Positions 14,974 to 20,998 of a DNA stretch of 20,998 nucleotides are shown piece after piece. The position numbers and the translations under genes are program-made. Under the pieces are notes generated by a model that was given only the letters and a program-made list of their open reading frames with translations, did no database searches and had not been told where the DNA came from. Within the stretch, counting starts at the first letter, position 1, and the number at the start of each line of letters is the position of its first letter. Source of the DNA: a virus; the IMG/VR virus record IMGVR_UViG_3300042895_002162, positions 1 through 20,998 of that record; one strand, 5' to 3'.

Positions 14974-16239
14974 GTGAACAACAGCGTGAAGCTCTACGTT
15001 GATCTTGAAACGCTGCAACTGATTGAAGGCCCGGGATTCCGTAATCCGGTTTCGTCTCTGCGATTCAAGCGTGGCGACGCCGCACAGATCGAGGTGATGT
15101 TTCTCGCCGGAGGCATTTCGCCAGTCGTGATTGGCGATCCGATCAGCCTAGAAATACAATTCGGCATCAAGCCCCGCAATCGCTACGACATCGGCTACCT
15201 TGTTCATTCGGCAAGCTGGATTATGCCCGATGCCGAGCCTCCCGTCTATCGATGCTCGCCTTCGTTCAATACGATCGAACTCGATTCCGCACTCGGCGTT
15301 GGATCGTCCACGGGTTCGGAACTTGCGGAAATCACGCTGATGGGTGAGATCACGTGGAGAACCGGCACCGGTGAGCCAACTTCCACGCGCACGTTTTTGG
15401 TAGTGGTCGAAAATGACGTAAATCGGGGAACGGAAGGCGTGCCCACGAGTGCGGAGCCTCCTTATCCGGCACCCGAGAGCATCGTGACGACTGCCGCGAT
15501 CACTGAGGCTCTGGCCAATCACACGAATGCAGCCGACCCGCATCCGAACTACTTGCGTCACGATGCGCAAGAGTCGCTGAGTCCGGAAGAACAGGCGAAT
15601 GTACGGGCTGCCATCAACGCTCCGGAGGCTCCTCCTTCGCTGACCTTGCCGATGCAGAACATCAATGGCGTCTGGCATTCTAGTGTGCTGGATTACACGC
15701 CATCGAATAGCATTGATGCTATGTCGGGCGGAACCCCGGGCTGGATCGGCAGGCTTGCCTGCTACAACGGAGAAGCATGGATCTGCATCAAGGACGACAT
15801 GTCGGAAGCGAATGACGGATGGCGTAAACTATTGGTTGCCCTCGCAGCTCTGCCGCAAGTGACCAACGTCATGATCAATAGCTGGGAGAGCTGGACATCC
15901 TTTGGCTACCTCGAAGCCGGGGCCAACTACCATGTGAGGATCGACAACTTCAATTCGGTCCCCTACGGGGGAATTTTTGGGATCAGCTATGTCAACTACG
16001 GAATGTCATCTGTTTCCAATGTGCAGCTTCTCAATTCCGCCTACATCAGTGCAAACATTGCTTCTGGAGCTGACTTCACAGCGGAACTTATCGAGGCTCC
16101 ACCCAGCGCCAGTGACATTTTTGCAGAGTTCACGTTCACCGCCGATTCGTCCTTCGACTGGGCGGGCTACAGCATTTTTTCTTACTTCGGCTCCGGCTAC
16201 GAAGTGTCCTTTACCGTCACCATCACCCGATTGTCATGA
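14974..16239 (+). CDS. Tail fibre / receptor-binding protein
   Basis: A 421-residue protein from a GTG start three bases after the previous stop; GTG 14986 is an alternative. Residues 1-150 are a beta-rich attachment part. Around 180-195 is HTNAADPHPNYL, the 'H..aDPHPqYl' motif common in phage fibre proteins. It is directly followed by SLSPEEQANVRAAINA (201-216), another recurrent fibre segment that ends shaft repeats. The C-terminal ~190 residues are Ser/Tyr/Asn-rich and strand-rich (GIFGISYVNYGMSSVSNVQL), as expected for a receptor-binding tip. The stop overlaps the next ATG (ATGA). This gene probably determines host range, with the next gene as partner. Confidence 0.78.
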   Translation: MNNSVKLYVDLETLQLIEGPGFRNPVSSLRFKRGDAAQIEVMFLAGGISPVVIGDPISLEIQFGIKPRNRYDIGYLVHSASWIMPDAEPPVYRCSPSFNTIELDSALGVGSSTGSELAEITLMGEITWRTGTGEPTSTRTFLVVVENDVNRGTEGVPTSAEPPYPAPESIVTTAAITEALANHTNAADPHPNYLRHDAQESLSPEEQANVRAAINAPEAPPSLTLPMQNINGVWHSSVLDYTPSNSIDAMSGGTPGWIGRLACYNGEAWICIKDDMSEANDGWRKLLVALAALPQVTNVMINSWESWTSFGYLEAGANYHVRIDNFNSVPYGGIFGISYVNYGMSSVSNVQLLNSAYISANIASGADFTAELIEAPPSASDIFAEFTFTADSSFDWAGYSIFSYFGSGYEVSFTVTITRLS

Positions 16240-16628
16240 GTCTAACATCACCCAACTACCTTCAACTTCGCACGGCGAAAATCTTGCGTCGCCGCATTCT
16301 GGAATCTTCGTGGAAGCAACGGCTTGCCAGGGGGATCACCGTTGACGAGCGCACGCTTCGCTGCGAAGAAACCGACCGGAACTCGTTCAGTCAACTGCTT
16401 GTCATGCTGGCTGAAGCTGAACGACTCGGGCAACTACCGGCAACAATTCCGGTCACCGATCATTCGGGTCAAATCCACATGCTCAGCGTGCCGGACCTTC
16501 GCCTACTACTTCTTGCATACGGCAGTGCCTACCAAAGCCTCTGGAGCCAGAAAGCACAACTGCACGCTGCGATCGAGCAGGCTGAGACAGTAGAAGCCGT
16601 GAATCAAATCTCCATCAACTTTCCCTAA
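16236..16628 (+). CDS. Tail-fibre-associated protein (DUF4376-like)
   Basis: A 130-residue protein translationally coupled to the fibre gene (ATGA). It is mostly helical: residues 10-35 are basic (AKILRRRILESSWKQRLARG), then ETDRNSFSQLLVMLAEAERL, a short strand pair (PVTDHSGQIHMLSVPDLRLLL) and a final helix QKAQLHAAIEQAETVEAVNQ. The pattern of D...sq..l, a turn with 'h.mls..d...l', and an 'I..A.t.eeV..I' end resembles DUF4376-type domains found with or fused to phage tail fibres. It may help fibre folding or attachment. Resemblance is by eye. Confidence 0.55.
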   Translation: MSLTSPNYLQLRTAKILRRRILESSWKQRLARGITVDERTLRCEETDRNSFSQLLVMLAEAERLGQLPATIPVTDHSGQIHMLSVPDLRLLLLAYGSAYQSLWSQKAQLHAAIEQAETVEAVNQISINFP

Positions 16629-16630
16629 CC

Positions 16631-16819
16631 ATGCGCACACACCTCGACATCGATTACATTTTCAAAGCCATCATCGGCATTGCCTCACCCGTGATGGGCG
16701 TCCTCACCTCACTTCAGCAACAAGTCGAGTGGACCCTGCGCGTAGCATCCCTAGTCGTCGGTTTGCTGGTCGGCATCATGTCGTTGGTAAGCATGGTGCG
16801 CAAGATGCGGAGGAAATAA
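16631..16819 (+). CDS. Small two-TM protein, holin-like candidate
   Basis: A 62-residue protein at the end of the late operon, two bases after the previous stop. It has two hydrophobic helices (about residues 10-29 and 36-55) joined by a polar QQQVEW turn, and a strongly basic C-terminus (RKMRRK). Short length, two TM segments and a charged tail are the features of class II holins. The endolysin, however, is far upstream (2564-3004), next to another membrane protein. Either could be the holin, or one an antiholin. Sequence alone does not decide. Confidence 0.5.
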   Translation: MRTHLDIDYIFKAIIGIASPVMGVLTSLQQQVEWTLRVASLVVGLLVGIMSLVSMVRKMRRK

Positions 16820-16935
16820 TGGCGGGTTTGACTTTAATAGGGGGCGGGAAATCTCCAATTACCGACAAAATGCCGCTTAAAAGTTCGAATAAATGGCAAC
16901 AATTTACCCAAAAGTGAAATATTTTATCTTTTTTG

Positions 16936-16964
16936 TTGCAAAAGTATCTCGTCATAGCTAGGAT
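16936..16964 (+). promoter_or_regulatory. Candidate promoter of the two-gene AT-rich cassette
   Basis: TTGCAA (16936-16941) and TAGGAT (16959-16964) are 17 bases apart, each matching four of six consensus positions. They lie in the 155-base AT-rich gap (16820-16974) after the late operon. Transcription would begin about 16971, only a few bases before the ATG at 16975, implying a leaderless or nearly leaderless message. No convincing terminator is visible in this gap. Confidence 0.4.
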
Positions 16965-16974
16965 TTCTTTCGTG

Positions 16975-17652
16975 ATGTCCGACTCAAATAAATGTATTCT
17001 ATTGAACAGCGTAGCTCTTGCTTTCCCCCTCGGAGGGGTAAGCGAACTAACCAGGAAAATCAGTGCGAGCTACCAGATGGCCTACGACCGGGTGGTTGAT
17101 GATCACAAAATCTCACCCAATGACGTCAAAATTGCAGTCGGACACAAACGCAGGGATTACATCAACACCGATCTAATTCAGTTTGCTGAACAATACCCAA
17201 ATCTTGTTACTTGGGCCGCAAAAATGGAGGGAGAAGAAGGTTACAATAATAGGGTAGAGCTTGAGATCGGTAACTTTCTTGTGACTCACCACCATCACAC
17301 GAAATCGGATAAAATGCCTGAAAATTTCATCAATCTCTCTGCGCTATACAACCAATCAAACGCTAGCCTGAATGACGATTTGCAACTCGAACTATTCCCA
17401 TCTAAGGAGGTCGTCGGGAATGAGTATCAGAGCAAATTGCTGAACTTAATTATTTTGCACGAAAAGAGCAGCGAAGGCCTAGCAGAAGTCGGCAATATCG
17501 AATTCGTTTTCCCCAGAAAAAAGACAAAGTTCATCAGCCTTGGTGTTCATGAACTTGTTAAGAAGCAGGGCGAAATTGCGGATCTAGCTGGGGAGGACTT
17601 ATTCGATTTCGAGCGTAAAGTTGCCGAAGAATTTAGGAGGATGATCGGATGA
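16975..17652 (+). CDS. Unrecognised protein, partner of XRE-ImmA/IrrE protein
   Basis: A 225-residue protein from ATG 16975; a TTG at 16933 and a GTG at 16972 are in frame, but the TTG overlaps the putative promoter. It is AT-richer than the structural genes. Recognisable parts are a short hydrophobic start (CILLNSVALAFPLGG), a helix with KISASYQMAYDRVV, a four-His run (105-108, VTHHHHTK), a beta-like IEFVFPRKKTKFISLGVH and an acidic C-terminal helix FDFERKVAEEFRRMIG. I recognise no family and no catalytic motif. The stop overlaps the next ATG (ATGA), and a perfect AGGAGG inside its 3' end serves the next gene, so the two form one operon. It could be the substrate or toxin counterpart of the peptidase-like protein, or a regulator of lysogeny. 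Confidence 0.7.
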   Translation: MSDSNKCILLNSVALAFPLGGVSELTRKISASYQMAYDRVVDDHKISPNDVKIAVGHKRRDYINTDLIQFAEQYPNLVTWAAKMEGEEGYNNRVELEIGNFLVTHHHHTKSDKMPENFINLSALYNQSNASLNDDLQLELFPSKEVVGNEYQSKLLNLIILHEKSSEGLAEVGNIEFVFPRKKTKFISLGVHELVKKQGEIADLAGEDLFDFERKVAEEFRRMIG

Positions 17653-18845
17653 GAATAGGAGTGGACAATTTCGATTCTAACAGGCTCACCGAAGCACTTC
17701 AATTTCGGATGATGACAAAGTCCACACTCGCCCGAGAAATTGAAGCGAGTCCCGCTGCAATTGCCAGTTACTTGGCATCAAGTAGAAAGCCCAGTCCAGA
17801 AGCATTTGAAAAGATTAGCCGTGTGCTTGATTTGCCCAAAAAATTCTTTCTTGCACCTTCGGGTTCCGTTGGGCTTGAATCCAGCGTGAAACAGTGGAGA
17901 TCGATCTCCAATCCAAGAAAGTCGGATCGGTTGCGCGGGGAGTCGCTATTGAGTTGGCAGGTTGAGATCTACTCAATATTTCGTGAAATCTTTGACCTTC
18001 CGAGATTTGAACTTTATGACGTCCTTCCTCAATTTGGTGTGCCTGACGATTTCAGGGAGATCACAAATGAGCATATCGAAGATGCCGCCAAAAAGTTGCG
18101 TGACTATTGGAAAATGGGTGAAATGCCTATCAATAATCTCCTGCGAACCGCTGAGAAATCAGGAATTGTAGTAGGTGAATTCAACTTGAAAGTTCCTCAA
18201 CTTGATGCAGTTTCAACTTTCTTCAATGGAGTTCCTTATGTTCTTTTGAATACGTTTAAGCAATCTGGGGCACGTGCACGCTTTGACCTTGCCCACGAAA
18301 TCGGACATTTAATATTGCACCGTTCAGTTACTAAAGAAGATTTATGTGGCGATGACGGCAAGGCAATTTACGACAGATTGGAAGAGCAAGCTCATTGGTT
18401 TGCCGGTGCACTCCTCTTGCCAGCGGAAAGATTTGCGAATGATCTCTGGGCTCCAACCTTCCGCTGCTTTGAGGATATGAAGGCCAAGTGGAAAGTATCA
18501 ATTCAGGCAATGATGCATCGTGCGCATGATTTGAATCTCATCACTGACAAGCAGTACAATTGGTTGAATATTGCTTTGAGTAAAAAGAAGGCAAGGATCA
18601 TCGAGCCTTTGGATGACGTGATCACGCGCGAATCTATCAGGCTTTTTCCTAAATGTTTTGAGCGCTATGAGCAAGACTGCGGCAGGTGCCAAATGCTTGA
18701 TTTGGTTAACCAACTCCCATTCTCCGAAAGAGTTACCGAAGAATTGTGTGGGCTCGGTTTCGGATACTTCGACGGATTGCGGAGTGAGGGGCATGCAGAT
18801 AGAGATAATCTCATCACAGTCGATTTCAAGTTGCCGCGAAGTTAG
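17649..18845 (+). CDS. XRE-family HTH / ImmA-IrrE metallopeptidase fusion protein
   Basis: A 398-residue protein. Residues about 12-68 form an XRE-type helix-turn-helix (MTKSTLAREIEASPAAIASY, then SRKPSPEAFEKISRVLDLP). Residues about 170-290 form an ImmA/IrrE (COG2856, M78) peptidase: LAHEIGHLILHR carries the HExxH zinc site (H216, E217, H220), and EEQAHWFAGALLLPAE supplies the third ligand (E245 or E246). A final ~75 residues contain a Cys pair, CGRC, near 345. ImmA cleaves phage repressors, IrrE acts on a DNA-damage repressor, and XRE-COG2856 genes have been predicted as parts of toxin-antitoxin-like pairs. A strong AGGAGG (17635-17640) stands eight bases before the start. It could regulate itself and cleave or control the partner made just upstream. 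Confidence 0.85.
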   Translation: MRIGVDNFDSNRLTEALQFRMMTKSTLAREIEASPAAIASYLASSRKPSPEAFEKISRVLDLPKKFFLAPSGSVGLESSVKQWRSISNPRKSDRLRGESLLSWQVEIYSIFREIFDLPRFELYDVLPQFGVPDDFREITNEHIEDAAKKLRDYWKMGEMPINNLLRTAEKSGIVVGEFNLKVPQLDAVSTFFNGVPYVLLNTFKQSGARARFDLAHEIGHLILHRSVTKEDLCGDDGKAIYDRLEEQAHWFAGALLLPAERFANDLWAPTFRCFEDMKAKWKVSIQAMMHRAHDLNLITDKQYNWLNIALSKKKARIIEPLDDVITRESIRLFPKCFERYEQDCGRCQMLDLVNQLPFSERVTEELCGLGFGYFDGLRSEGHADRDNLITVDFKLPRS

Positions 18846-18852
18846 CTCTAGG

Positions 18853-18877
18853 ATTCGGCGCTAGGAGTAATCCGAAT
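18853..18877. terminator. Weak inverted repeat between convergent genes
   Basis: ATTCGG (18853-18858) and CCGAAT (18872-18877) can pair around a 13-base loop in the 43-base gap between the convergent peptidase and excisionase-like genes. There is no T-run on either strand. A bidirectional terminator would be expected here, but this one is not convincing. Confidence 0.2.
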
Positions 18878-18888
18878 AGAAAACCTGG

Positions 18889-19152
18889 TTACTTCACCGC
18901 ATCAACCTGGTATTGCTTGCGCAATGCAGCCAGCACGGCATCGTAGTCGTAGAGGTAGAACCTTGGGCCGAGGTGGAGATAGGGGATGGTGCGTTTCCGG
19001 ACCCACTCATCGATGGTGCGTGTGCTGACCGAAAGTCGCTTGGCGAGTTCTTTCTTTTTGATCAGGGCGCAACCGGGGGCTGCGTTAGCAACTTGTTCGA
19101 CGGGGTGACTGCTGTTGATCGTGGTGTGGTTTGTTGTAAGGATGGCTTTCAT
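18889..19152 (-). CDS. Excisionase-like helix-turn-helix DNA-binding protein
   Basis: An 87-residue protein reading leftwards, starting 36 bases after the integrase stop. The C-terminal part, residues about 30-80, is a MerR/AlpA-type HTH: LIKKKELAKRLSVSTRTIDE, then WVRKRTIPYLHLGPRFYLYD and a last helix AVLAALRKQY. This is the layout of phage excisionases and of AlpA-type regulators. Next to the integrase it most likely bends attachment-site DNA to direct excision. The first ~29 residues are polar, with no in-frame ATG, GTG or TTG between Met1 and the domain, so Met1 stands. A 20-bp palindrome precedes the gene and may be its operator. Confidence 0.75.
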   Translation of the reverse strand: MKAILTTNHTTINSSHPVEQVANAAPGCALIKKKELAKRLSVSTRTIDEWVRKRTIPYLHLGPRFYLYDYDAVLAALRKQYQVDAVK

Positions 19153-19185
19153 GATGACGCATGGTTGGAATTGTCAACGCACTGA

Positions 19186-19205
19186 TTGTCATGTCGACAT
19201 GACAA
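19186..19205. promoter_or_regulatory. Perfect 20-bp palindrome between integrase and excisionase-like genes
   Basis: TTGTCATGTC is followed at once by its exact reverse complement GACATGACAA. It covers the integrase stop codon and lies 33 bases upstream of the excisionase-like ATG on the minus strand. No T-run follows on the minus strand, so it fits an operator for a dimeric protein better than a terminator. Confidence 0.5.
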
Positions 19206-20559
19206 GTGCTTTGATGCGTTCTTTGATTGTCCGCGGCACTTCGCTCGGTTTCCAGTCTGTGGGAGGGGTGATCGAGAACCAGGCTTTTGCCGACTCCGCA
19301 TCGACGATCTCCCGGTAGTGGCGAAAGATCATTTTCGGGGAGTTGCCAGCCTCCAGTGAGGTTCGCGCGACATCGCCAGTCTCGGCTACCCGATAGCTGA
19401 TGAACGAGTGCCTGAGGGCATTCTGACGCCATCCACCGGGGATCTGTGCTTTCACTGCGGTATCGCTCAACGCTCCTGAGTAGTCCGTGATGGTGAGGAT
19501 CGGCCCGGTATCCTCACGCCATGGGGCAAGCCATGCCTTGAGGTTCTCGGAAAGTGGAACCAGTCGCCTTGCCGCCGTCTTTGCCTTGCTTCCTGCGATC
19601 TCGATGTGCCCTCGATCCCACTTGATGTCCTTCCAGTCCAGTCTCGCGATTTCTGCTGACCGGATGCCGGCAAATCCTCCGATGGCAATTAGGGGCAGGA
19701 TGCGTGGATGAGCGGCGAGCAGGAGGCGCTTCATTTCCTCGGGGGTGAAGATAGCGATTTCCGTGTCCTGCTCCTTGAAAGAATCGCTTTGTTCCGCAGC
19801 AGTCTTGCGGTCGGGGTGGAGGTATCCTTGTCTTTTGGCGAATCCAAACATGGTGACGAGGTTGCGACGTATGCCATTCTTGCTCACTGGACCCAATTTT
19901 TTGAGACCGTCGAGAAAACGGTTGATGTCGGCAGTCGTCACATCCGCGATATTTCCGGGGAGTGCATCAGTGAACCGTTTGAGATTTAGGGTTGCGTGAG
20001 AAACGTATAGGTCGCTCACGCCTTTTCGCTTGAGCGACTCGATGAACTCAGCAGCGACTTTGGAATTGCTGCGGGCGGCAAACAGATCGTTGCGGTTTGC
20101 GGCATAGAAACGAACGGCATCGGAGAGGGGGATTTCTCCCGCCGTGCGCCTGGCACTGGCCCATTCCTCAATCGCGGCAGCGAGGGTCACGCCAAATTCG
20201 CTGGCTGTGCGCTCGCAGTATTGGAGAAGCTCGATGTCGCGGCGGGTAGCTTCGCATGTGGCCGAACTGCCATTGATGAGGCGAACGGTAATTTGTTGAG
20301 CGATCATCTTGGCCTCGTCCATGGATGAGATACAGCGAGTGCGCCGCCGGCCTCCTTCCTTCCATGCGAGGGTGAACTGCTCGTAACCGTCCTTGCGGTT
20401 GATGGTGTAAATCCGGACTACGGCAAGCCCGGTGCCGATTTCCACGATTAAACTGCGACGTTTGCGTTTGCGGGTCATAGACCCCGGCGTTCGCGTCAAC
20501 TTGTGTGGAATTGTGTGTGGAAAATCTGTCGCGGTTTCCGTCAGATTGCCGCTATCCAT
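19189..20559 (-). CDS. int: Tyrosine recombinase, phage integrase
   Basis: A 456-residue site-specific recombinase reading leftwards from 36 bases beside tRNA-Ser. Residues about 125-245 form the SAM-like core-binding domain (SNSKVAAEFIESLKRKGVSD, FTDALPGNIADVTTADINRF). The catalytic domain holds R300 (GGFAGIRSAEIARLDW), K325/K327 (GSKAKTAARR), R383-H384 (NALRHSF), H414 and the nucleophile Y415 (FRHYREIV). The usual His three residues before the second Arg is Asn380. Other integrases I recall share NALRH, so the enzyme is probably active. Met28 (ATG at 20476-20478) is an alternative start giving 429 residues and a basic N-terminus. It should catalyse integration into, and excision from, the adjacent tRNA 3' end. 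Confidence 0.92.
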   Translation of the reverse strand: MDSGNLTETATDFPHTIPHKLTRTPGSMTRKRKRRSLIVEIGTGLAVVRIYTINRKDGYEQFTLAWKEGGRRRTRCISSMDEAKMIAQQITVRLINGSSATCEATRRDIELLQYCERTASEFGVTLAAAIEEWASARRTAGEIPLSDAVRFYAANRNDLFAARSNSKVAAEFIESLKRKGVSDLYVSHATLNLKRFTDALPGNIADVTTADINRFLDGLKKLGPVSKNGIRRNLVTMFGFAKRQGYLHPDRKTAAEQSDSFKEQDTEIAIFTPEEMKRLLLAAHPRILPLIAIGGFAGIRSAEIARLDWKDIKWDRGHIEIAGSKAKTAARRLVPLSENLKAWLAPWREDTGPILTITDYSGALSDTAVKAQIPGGWRQNALRHSFISYRVAETGDVARTSLEAGNSPKMIFRHYREIVDAESAKAWFSITPPTDWKPSEVPRTIKERIKALVMST

Positions 20560-20595
20560 TGCGCAGCATGGACTGGCTGGATTTCTCCTAGAAGT

Positions 20596-20683
<88 letters not shown>

Positions 20684-20853
20684 TTGGTGATTTGTGCTTG
20701 GTGCGCGCTGTTCATGAGGGATTTTGCGCAGTGGTTCAAGAAAAATCTTTGTCGGATCACGTTTGCTGATTTTCTGTTCAGTAGCGTTGGTGGGAAGTTA
20801 GCTGCTAGGGAAATGGCTCGACCTCCTCCGGCCTCTGTGCTTTTCTTTTTGGT

Positions 20854-20998
20854 ATGGAACCGCTGGTGAGTGATGAGGGCTATGTGTTTTCGCCGTATCG
20901 GGAGAGTCGGTTTTGGCCTTGGTTGCTGGGCCTGTGGGTGCCGCATCATTTGAAGAAAACTTGGGGCATTGAAAAGGTGCGTTTCGTGGGGACGGAGC
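20854..20998 (+). CDS. Host protein N-terminus, possible lysophospholipid acyltransferase (partial)
   Basis: The frame opens at ATG 20854 and runs off the window, with 48 residues visible. It shows YVFSPYRESRFWPWLLGLWV then PHHLKKTWGIEKVRF and VGTE. The pattern of an aromatic FxPP/FSPY start, 'FWP.Ll..w.P..L....gIe.V...G.E' recalls the N-terminus of 1-acylglycerol-3-phosphate acyltransferase-like proteins in Planctomycetes/Verrucomicrobia. The catalytic HxxxxD motif would lie beyond the window, so the call cannot be confirmed. The gap 20684-20853 (170 bases) holds no gene I can support. This gene is outside the prophage. Confidence 0.45.
   Translation, partial: MEPLVSDEGYVFSPYRESRFWPWLLGLWVPHHLKKTWGIEKVRFVGTE

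Noticed and set aside
16820-16935. Intergenic stretch after the late operon searched for a terminator or RNA gene
   Set aside because: AT-rich with T-runs, but I find no stable hairpin in front of them and no tRNA-like or CRISPR-like structure.
19149-19177. TTGACA on the minus strand before the excisionase-like gene
   Set aside because: The hexamer is consensus, but the -10 position at 17-base spacing (TCATGA) includes the start codon and is poor, so I do not call a promoter.

Overview
The window is most of the late half of an integrated temperate siphovirus (lambda-like gene order), followed by its integration module, the host tRNA-Ser gene it uses as attachment site, and the first bases of a host gene. 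It is bacterial DNA of fairly high GC. Several proteins (the M15 endolysin, the DPHPNY tail fibre and the integrase with an NALRH box) resemble ones I associate with Verrucomicrobiota (Prosthecobacter/Luteolibacter-like hosts). That assignment rests on recall, not on a search, so treat it as a moderate-confidence inference.

Layout. Positions 1-4703 hold the packaging and portal genes: terminase small subunit (cut by the window edge), GpA-type terminase large subunit, gpW-like joiner and lambda-type portal. A membrane/lipoprotein gene and an M15 endolysin sit inside this block. Positions 4719-7442 hold an S49-type prohead protease with a coiled-coil scaffold-like tail, the major capsid protein and a probable decoration protein, closed by a strong intrinsic terminator at 7470-7508. 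Positions 7526-9470 hold four connector and tail genes in lambda-like order (FII, Z, U and V analogues). Positions 9495-10525 hold a small unknown gene and the tail assembly chaperone pair, in which the second product is reached only by a -1 frameshift on A_AAA_AAG. Positions 10541-11018 are an AT-richer insertion: a ParB-like gene with its own promoter and operator-like repeats (a moron). Positions 11082-16819 hold the tape measure, three small tail-tip or baseplate candidates, a tail fibre, a tail-fibre-associated protein and a small two-TM holin-like protein.

Positions 16820-18845 form a second AT-rich insert with its own promoter. It encodes an unrecognised 225-aa protein translationally coupled to an XRE-ImmA/IrrE (HTH plus HExxH metallopeptidase) protein. 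This is the best candidate here for an undescribed accessory system (toxin-antitoxin, defence or lysogeny control). On the opposite strand lie a helix-turn-helix excisionase-like gene and a tyrosine integrase, separated by a perfect 20-bp palindrome. The integrase abuts the 3' end of tRNA-Ser(UGA), so the right attachment site is there; the left site and the early genes lie outside the window.

How the genes work together: nearly all plus-strand genes run head to tail, many with ATGA start/stop overlaps, as one late operon for packaging, capsid, tail and lysis. The two AT-rich inserts look independently transcribed and could be expressed in the lysogen. The minus-strand int/xis pair controls integration and excision at tRNA-Ser. 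No stretch longer than about 170 bases lacks a gene.
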